From NCBI GenBank assembly GCA_025060105.1, contig JANXCS010000001.1:42282-106281 (forward strand): a stretch of DNA of 64,000 nucleotides, given 5' to 3'. The notes beneath the pieces were generated by a model. The model ran no database searches and was not told the DNA's origin. It saw only the letters and a program-made list of their open reading frames with translations. The position numbers and the translations under genes are program-made. Positions 60,411-64,000 of this stretch are shown here, piece after piece (positions within the stretch are counted from its first letter, which is position 1; each line of letters starts with the position of its first letter). The stretch is from Pseudothermotoga sp. GTDB lineage: Bacteria; Thermotogota; Thermotogae; Thermotogales; DSM-5069.

Positions 60411-61108
60411 ACTTCTTACTTGGAGCCATCGTTGGTAGCTTTTTGAATGTGGCGATATACAGATTACCAAGAGAACATTTGACTCTCGTTAAACCTCCAA
60501 GATCCATCTGTCCCAAGTGTGGGGTTACGATCGCTTGGTATGACAATGTGCCTATATTGAGTTATTTCATCCTGAAGGGAAAATGCAGAAATTGTGGTGA
60601 GCGTATAAGTTTGAGATATCCCCTTGTTGAGATCATGAACGCCCTCGCATATTTGGCAAATTCTTTCATATCTAATAGATTGCTTTCCTTTTCGATGTGT
60701 TTGTTCGTTTCTTGTGCGATAGTTATCAGCTGTATTGACTTGGAATTCTTAGCTATACCAGATGTAACGCTTGTTTTAAGCTGGGTTGCAGCTGTCCTGA
60801 TCTGGTGGACGAAAGGTTTCGTCATCTTGAACATATTGGGCGCAGTAGCCGCGATGTGCCTCTTGTGGTTCTTGGGTATGGCTTATAAAGGTGGTATGGG
60901 AGAGGGAGACATCGTGTTGATAGGAGCCATTGGGCTCGCTGCAGGTTTCATGGAATCTTTTTACGTGCTGTTTGCCTCGTCCGTTTCAGCGATAATATAT
61001 GCAGTTGTGAAGGGAAAAGGGAAACTTGAACTAAAGCAGAAAATCCCGTTTGGTACATTCTTGGCACCGGCCGGTTACATTGTCCTGTTGATCAACTCAC
61101 TTTTTTGA
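60395..61108 (+). CDS. pilD: Prepilin peptidase (leader peptidase/N-methyltransferase)
   Basis: A 237-residue membrane protease processing type IV prepilins. Zinc-type pairs Cys39-Pro-Lys-Cys42 and Cys64-Arg-Asn-Cys67 in the cytoplasmic loop; catalytic aspartates in Ile-Asp-Leu-Glu...Ile-Pro-Asp near 112-121 and Gly-Glu-Gly-Asp near 169-172; about seven or eight membrane helices. The Gly-Ser-Phe-Leu-Asn-Val motif near 14-19 is diagnostic. TTG start; GAGGAGG lies ten bases upstream inside the TPR gene. Confidence 0.94.
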   Translation: MWYFLNFLLGAIVGSFLNVAIYRLPREHLTLVKPPRSICPKCGVTIAWYDNVPILSYFILKGKCRNCGERISLRYPLVEIMNALAYLANSFISNRLLSFSMCLFVSCAIVISCIDLEFLAIPDVTLVLSWVAAVLIWWTKGFVILNILGAVAAMCLLWFLGMAYKGGMGEGDIVLIGAIGLAAGFMESFYVLFASSVSAIIYAVVKGKGKLELKQKIPFGTFLAPAGYIVLLINSLF

Positions 61109-61131
61109 GCCGTTTCTGAAAGGGGTCATCG

Positions 61132-61632
61132 ATGAACGGTTCTAAGTATTTCTCGATGTTTCTTCTCTTCGCAGTTTGTATCACGGCTTTTGTAATTTAC
61201 AGGTTTTTTCCTATCAGGTATTACGACATCGTCTCAAGAGAGTGCAAAGAATTGGACCCTTTACTTGTGATGGCGTTGATAAAAGTTGAGAGTGGTTTTC
61301 GAGAGGATGTGGTATCCCCCGCGGGTGCAGTTGGACTTATGCAAATAATGCCTCAAACCGCAGAATGGTTGAAGAGTAAATTTAAGCTGAGTGGGGACGT
61401 TCGACGTGCTGAAGACAACATAGTGTTTGGCTTATTCTATCTGAGGTACTTGAAGAATTTGTATGAGGGCGATGTGGAAAAAGCACTCATGGCTTACTAT
61501 GTCGGGCCATCGCGTGTGAGTGAGTTCGAGCAGGAAGCGGAGAATTATCTGAGGAAGGTGATCAGATACTATAAAATATACAGGGCACTCTACTTTTGGA
61601 TGAGGTGGAAAAATGAAAGTAGTCACCTATGA
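61132..61632 (+). CDS. Lytic transglycosylase (SLT/MltE type)
   Basis: A 166-residue protein with an N-terminal membrane/signal segment (about 5-22) and an SLT domain. Catalytic Glu in Ile-Lys-Val-Glu-Ser-Gly-Phe near 49-55, Gly-Leu-Met-Gln-Ile-Met-Pro near 68-74, and Ala-Tyr-Tyr-Val-Gly-Pro near 121. It cuts peptidoglycan to anhydro-muropeptides; AnmK at 15 kb could recycle the product. Start ATG with GAAAGGGGTC upstream. Overlaps the next gene by 20 bases. Confidence 0.92.
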   Translation: MNGSKYFSMFLLFAVCITAFVIYRFFPIRYYDIVSRECKELDPLLVMALIKVESGFREDVVSPAGAVGLMQIMPQTAEWLKSKFKLSGDVRRAEDNIVFGLFYLRYLKNLYEGDVEKALMAYYVGPSRVSEFEQEAENYLRKVIRYYKIYRALYFWMRWKNESSHL

Positions 61633-63142
61633 AGAGATGAGGACACTAGAGCGTTTGGCAGAAGAATCGTTGAAAATACCTGCTTCTTTTCTTATGGAGA
61701 GAGCGGGGTTAGCTGTCGTGTTAGCGCTCGAACAGGAACTCGGTGATCTTTCGAACAAGTCTTTCCTTGTTTTGTGTGGTACTGGAAACAACGGTGGAGA
61801 TGGCCTAGTGACGGCGAGGAATTTGCTAGATCATACGGACATGGTGTGTTGTGTCGTCGTTGGTGAAGAAGAGAAGATGACGAGTTTGACGCGTGAAAAT
61901 TTTGAAAGACTCAAGTTGCTCGGGGCTGATATCAGAAAATTTGGCATAGATGTAAACTTTGACGATCTAATCGAATTGATAAAGTCGAGCGACGTCATCA
62001 TAGATGCTCTACTGGGTACTGGGGCACGTGGAGAAGTCAAAGAACCGTTGATGGATATCATCAAATTAGTGAACCTTTACGGTAACTATGTTGTTTCAGT
62101 TGATCTTCCTTCAGGCTTAGAATGCGACAGTGGTAAAGTACTAGGTATAGCTGTGAAAGCTTCTCTCACGATTACTTTCGCTTTTCCAAAACCGTGCCAC
62201 GTACTTTTTCCTGGCAGAGAGCTGACAGGAAAGTTGAAAGTGGCAGATATAGGTATACCAAGATCTCTGGCTGCTTCGATGAACTTGAAAAGAAGCATTG
62301 TAACAAAAAGTTTGGTGAGAGAAATACTGCCGGAGAGAAAAAGAGATTCACACAAGAAAACTTTTGGCACTTTACTCGTAATAGCCGGTTCTCGTCAGTA
62401 TTTGGGAGCACCAGTCTTGACATGTGTCGGGGCGTTGAGAAGTGGTTGTGGTTATGTGAAGTTGTTCAGCTATGAGGAAGTTGGACGTTTGGCGATATGG
62501 AAAGAACCTGGTTTGGTCTTTTCTGCTATCAAGGGTGAAAGACTATCTTTGAAGGATGTTGAATCGGCGATAGAGTTAGCAAAAGAAGCGGACGCAATCG
62601 TTATTGGCCCTGGATTAACATGCGAAGCAGAAGTGTGCGAATTTGTTTCGAATTTTCTCAAATTTGTTGAAAAACCTATTTTGATTGACGCAGACGGTCT
62701 CAATTGTATTTCAAAAGATTTGAGCATTTTAAGATCGTTACACGCACCTGTGATCATGACACCGCATCCTGGGGAGTTTTCGCGTTTAACTAAACATCCC
62801 ATCGATCAAGTCAGATACAACTATCATTTGGTCGAACAGTTTGCTCTGCAACACGGTGTTATTGTGGTGCTGAAAGGCGCAACCACGATTGTGAGCGACG
62901 GAAAGACTACGTATTACAATTTAACCGGAAATACTTCGCTCGCAAAGGCCGGTAGTGGTGATGTTCTATCTGGTATAATCGGAGGCTTTCTCGCACAAGG
63001 CGTGAAACCTTTAGATGCCTGTTTGTTGGGTATCTACGTTCACGGAATTGCGAGTGAGAAGTACCACTCGAAAGAGGGGACCATGCTGGTCAGCGAGCTG
63101 GTGGATCTCATACCGTATGCCATTGAGGAGGTGGCCAAATGA
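61613..63142 (+). CDS. nnr: Bifunctional NAD(P)HX epimerase / ADP-dependent dehydratase
   Basis: A 509-residue metabolite-repair fusion restoring damaged NAD(P)H hydrates. Residues about 1-210 are the YjeF-N epimerase (Gly-Thr-Gly-Asn-Asn-Gly-Gly-Asp-Gly near 56-64, Asp-Ala-Leu-Leu-Gly-Thr-Gly near 131). Residues about 230-505 are the ribokinase-like dehydratase (Met-Thr-Pro-His-Pro-Gly-Glu near 382, Asn-Thr-Ser-Leu-Ala-Lys-Ala-Gly-Ser-Gly-Asp near 442-452). ATG start in the context GGTGGAAAA inside the transglycosylase gene. Confidence 0.96.
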   Translation: MKVVTYEEMRTLERLAEESLKIPASFLMERAGLAVVLALEQELGDLSNKSFLVLCGTGNNGGDGLVTARNLLDHTDMVCCVVVGEEEKMTSLTRENFERLKLLGADIRKFGIDVNFDDLIELIKSSDVIIDALLGTGARGEVKEPLMDIIKLVNLYGNYVVSVDLPSGLECDSGKVLGIAVKASLTITFAFPKPCHVLFPGRELTGKLKVADIGIPRSLAASMNLKRSIVTKSLVREILPERKRDSHKKTFGTLLVIAGSRQYLGAPVLTCVGALRSGCGYVKLFSYEEVGRLAIWKEPGLVFSAIKGERLSLKDVESAIELAKEADAIVIGPGLTCEAEVCEFVSNFLKFVEKPILIDADGLNCISKDLSILRSLHAPVIMTPHPGEFSRLTKHPIDQVRYNYHLVEQFALQHGVIVVLKGATTIVSDGKTTYYNLTGNTSLAKAGSGDVLSGIIGGFLAQGVKPLDACLLGIYVHGIASEKYHSKEGTMLVSELVDLIPYAIEEVAK

Positions 63143-64000
63143 GTGATGCGGTTGAAAGACTGATTAGAGAACTCATAAGAGAGAATCAGTTGTCCAAAGC
63201 ACGTGGTATTTTGAGTATTTTTCAAGATGACTATCCTCATTTGATGCTCGAACTCGAGGCTGCGTCTGGTAACTGGATGGCTGTACTGAAGTTGTACGAG
63301 CGTTTGAGTGAAGAAAAAAAGGAGGAATACAAGACTCTTTACAAGACAGCCCAGGAACGAGTGAAGGAAAACTACAAAGAGGACATCAAAGACTCTTTTG
63401 AAGAAATGGACAGGGCAAACCTTGAAGGTGCGATGGCTATATTGGAATCTGTTTCTAAGACTTATCCAGAGTTGGTAGAAGTGATCGCATTGAAATTAGA
63501 ATTGGCTCGAAGAAAGGGGGATAAGGCCAGAGAAAAGATCTTCGAAGATCTTTTGAAAAAACTCGATGCTTCCCATCCTACCTTGCTGAAGAAGTCAGAA
63601 GGGGTTCGAAAACTTTCGTTCGACATGATCATGTTGGTTTTGATTTCAGCCACACTCATTTTCAGCATCTTAGGTGTGCTTTTCTCCGGTCCCAGAAAAG
63701 CTGAGCTTTCAAAGATTTTTGAGGAAAAACTGGCACCGATCTCCGAGCAGACGAAAAATCTGAACGAGATGTCGAAACGATTATCGATGCAGATCGGATC
63801 CGTCGAATCGAAGCTTCAAGAGATGACTCAAACTGATGTTAAACTCGCCCAGGACTTATCAGTACTGAAGAGTCAAATAAACGGTGTTCTTTCTGAAATT
63901 GAATCCAGCAGGCAAGTTGTTCTTGATGCAGTCGATCAAATCAAACAATTGCTTATTACTACATCTTCTGTCAGAAAAACTTACACGTTGCAATCGGAAT
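63139..64000 (+). CDS. Membrane coiled-coil protein with TPR-like N-terminus, partial
   Basis: The frame begins at an ATG overlapping the nnr stop (ATGA), with GAGGAGGTGG upstream, and stays open to the right edge (287 codons). Residues about 1-150 are amphipathic helices of TPR-like type (Ala-Arg-Gly-Ile-Leu-Ser-Ile-Phe, Leu-Glu-Gly-Ala-Met-Ala-Ile-Leu). A transmembrane helix lies at about 162-184, followed by a long coiled coil (about 195-275, Glu-Gln-Thr-Lys-Asn-Leu-Asn-Glu-Met, Val-Leu-Ser-Glu-Ile-Glu-Ser). The C-terminal part, perhaps a binding or LysM/SPOR-like domain, is outside the window. No function assigned. Confidence 0.75.
   Translation, partial: MSDAVERLIRELIRENQLSKARGILSIFQDDYPHLMLELEAASGNWMAVLKLYERLSEEKKEEYKTLYKTAQERVKENYKEDIKDSFEEMDRANLEGAMAILESVSKTYPELVEVIALKLELARRKGDKAREKIFEDLLKKLDASHPTLLKKSEGVRKLSFDMIMLVLISATLIFSILGVLFSGPRKAELSKIFEEKLAPISEQTKNLNEMSKRLSMQIGSVESKLQEMTQTDVKLAQDLSVLKSQINGVLSEIESSRQVVLDAVDQIKQLLITTSSVRKTYTLQSE

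Overview
The window looks like chromosomal DNA from a hyperthermophilic member of the Thermotogales, most likely Pseudothermotoga or a close relative. The reasons are several. Many proteins closely resemble Thermotoga maritima proteins I remember (acetyl xylan esterase TM0077, the GH4 alpha-glucuronidase TM0752, small cupins TM1112 and TM1459, the peroxiredoxin-nitroreductase fusion, RsgA, the DUF151 nuclease). Shine-Dalgarno sites are strong (GGAGGTGA type), GTG and TTG starts are frequent, and genes are densely packed with 1-4 nt overlaps. I see no rRNA, CRISPR array, insertion sequence or prophage. Two tRNA genes are present.

Layout. 1-2.2 kb: end of a flagellar operon on the minus strand (MotE-like protein, then a FliK-like protein that leaves the window and contains a 120-bp exact repeat). 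2.5-5.4 kb: an orphan small protein, a 501-residue HTH protein of unknown function and a Ppx/GppA phosphatase whose 3' end lies antisense to tRNA-Arg; tRNA-Ser is next to it. 5.6-13.9 kb: GH4 glycosidase, MASE3-GGDEF diguanylate cyclase, peroxiredoxin-nitroreductase fusion, two-subunit 2-oxoacid:ferredoxin oxidoreductase, gamma-glutamyltranspeptidase. 14-18 kb: cysE-cysK-DUF123-anmK-radical SAM operon. 18.1-22.4 kb: plus-strand set with a di-iron ODP oxygen/iron sensor-like protein, a soluble chemoreceptor, UvsE, a HAD hydrolase and two exported proteins.

22.4-29.8 kb: a five-gene minus-strand operon (glycerol-3-phosphate dehydrogenase-like FAD enzyme, FAD oxidoreductase fused to DUF1667, FGGY kinase, AGPS-like FAD enzyme, GntR regulator). 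It has a consensus promoter overlapped by a palindrome. A PfkB kinase lies upstream. 30.8-37.1 kb: a seven-gene plus-strand operon (ThiS/MoaD-like carrier, ThiF/MoeB-like enzyme, PlsC, DUF151 nuclease, prenyl synthase, a membrane-anchored lipase-like protein without its serine, TPR protein). 37-39.8 kb: mreB-mreC and YitT. 40-42 kb: groES-groEL under a CIRCE operator and followed by a strong terminator. 42-46.4 kb: acetyl xylan esterase, DUF429, two cupins, agmatine deiminase, SDR enzyme. 47-55.8 kb: an eight-gene minus-strand operon, rlmN-PASTA-rsgA-rpe-rdgB-leuS-D-aminoacylase-threonine aldolase. 55.9-58.9 kb: a MoxR ATPase / metallopeptidase-VWA protein / unknown third protein unit. 59.3-64 kb: TPR protein, prepilin peptidase, lytic transglycosylase, NAD(P)HX repair enzyme and a membrane coiled-coil protein running off the right edge.

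The best candidates for something undescribed are the MoxR-VWA-unknown operon, the AGPS-like/FGGY/DUF1667 polyol or glycerolipid operon, the ODP-chemoreceptor pair, two enzymes whose catalytic residue has been replaced (peroxiredoxin Cys40 to Ser; lipase Ser to Gly), and several very short ORFs with good ribosome binding sites. All homology statements come from recalled family patterns; no database search was run.
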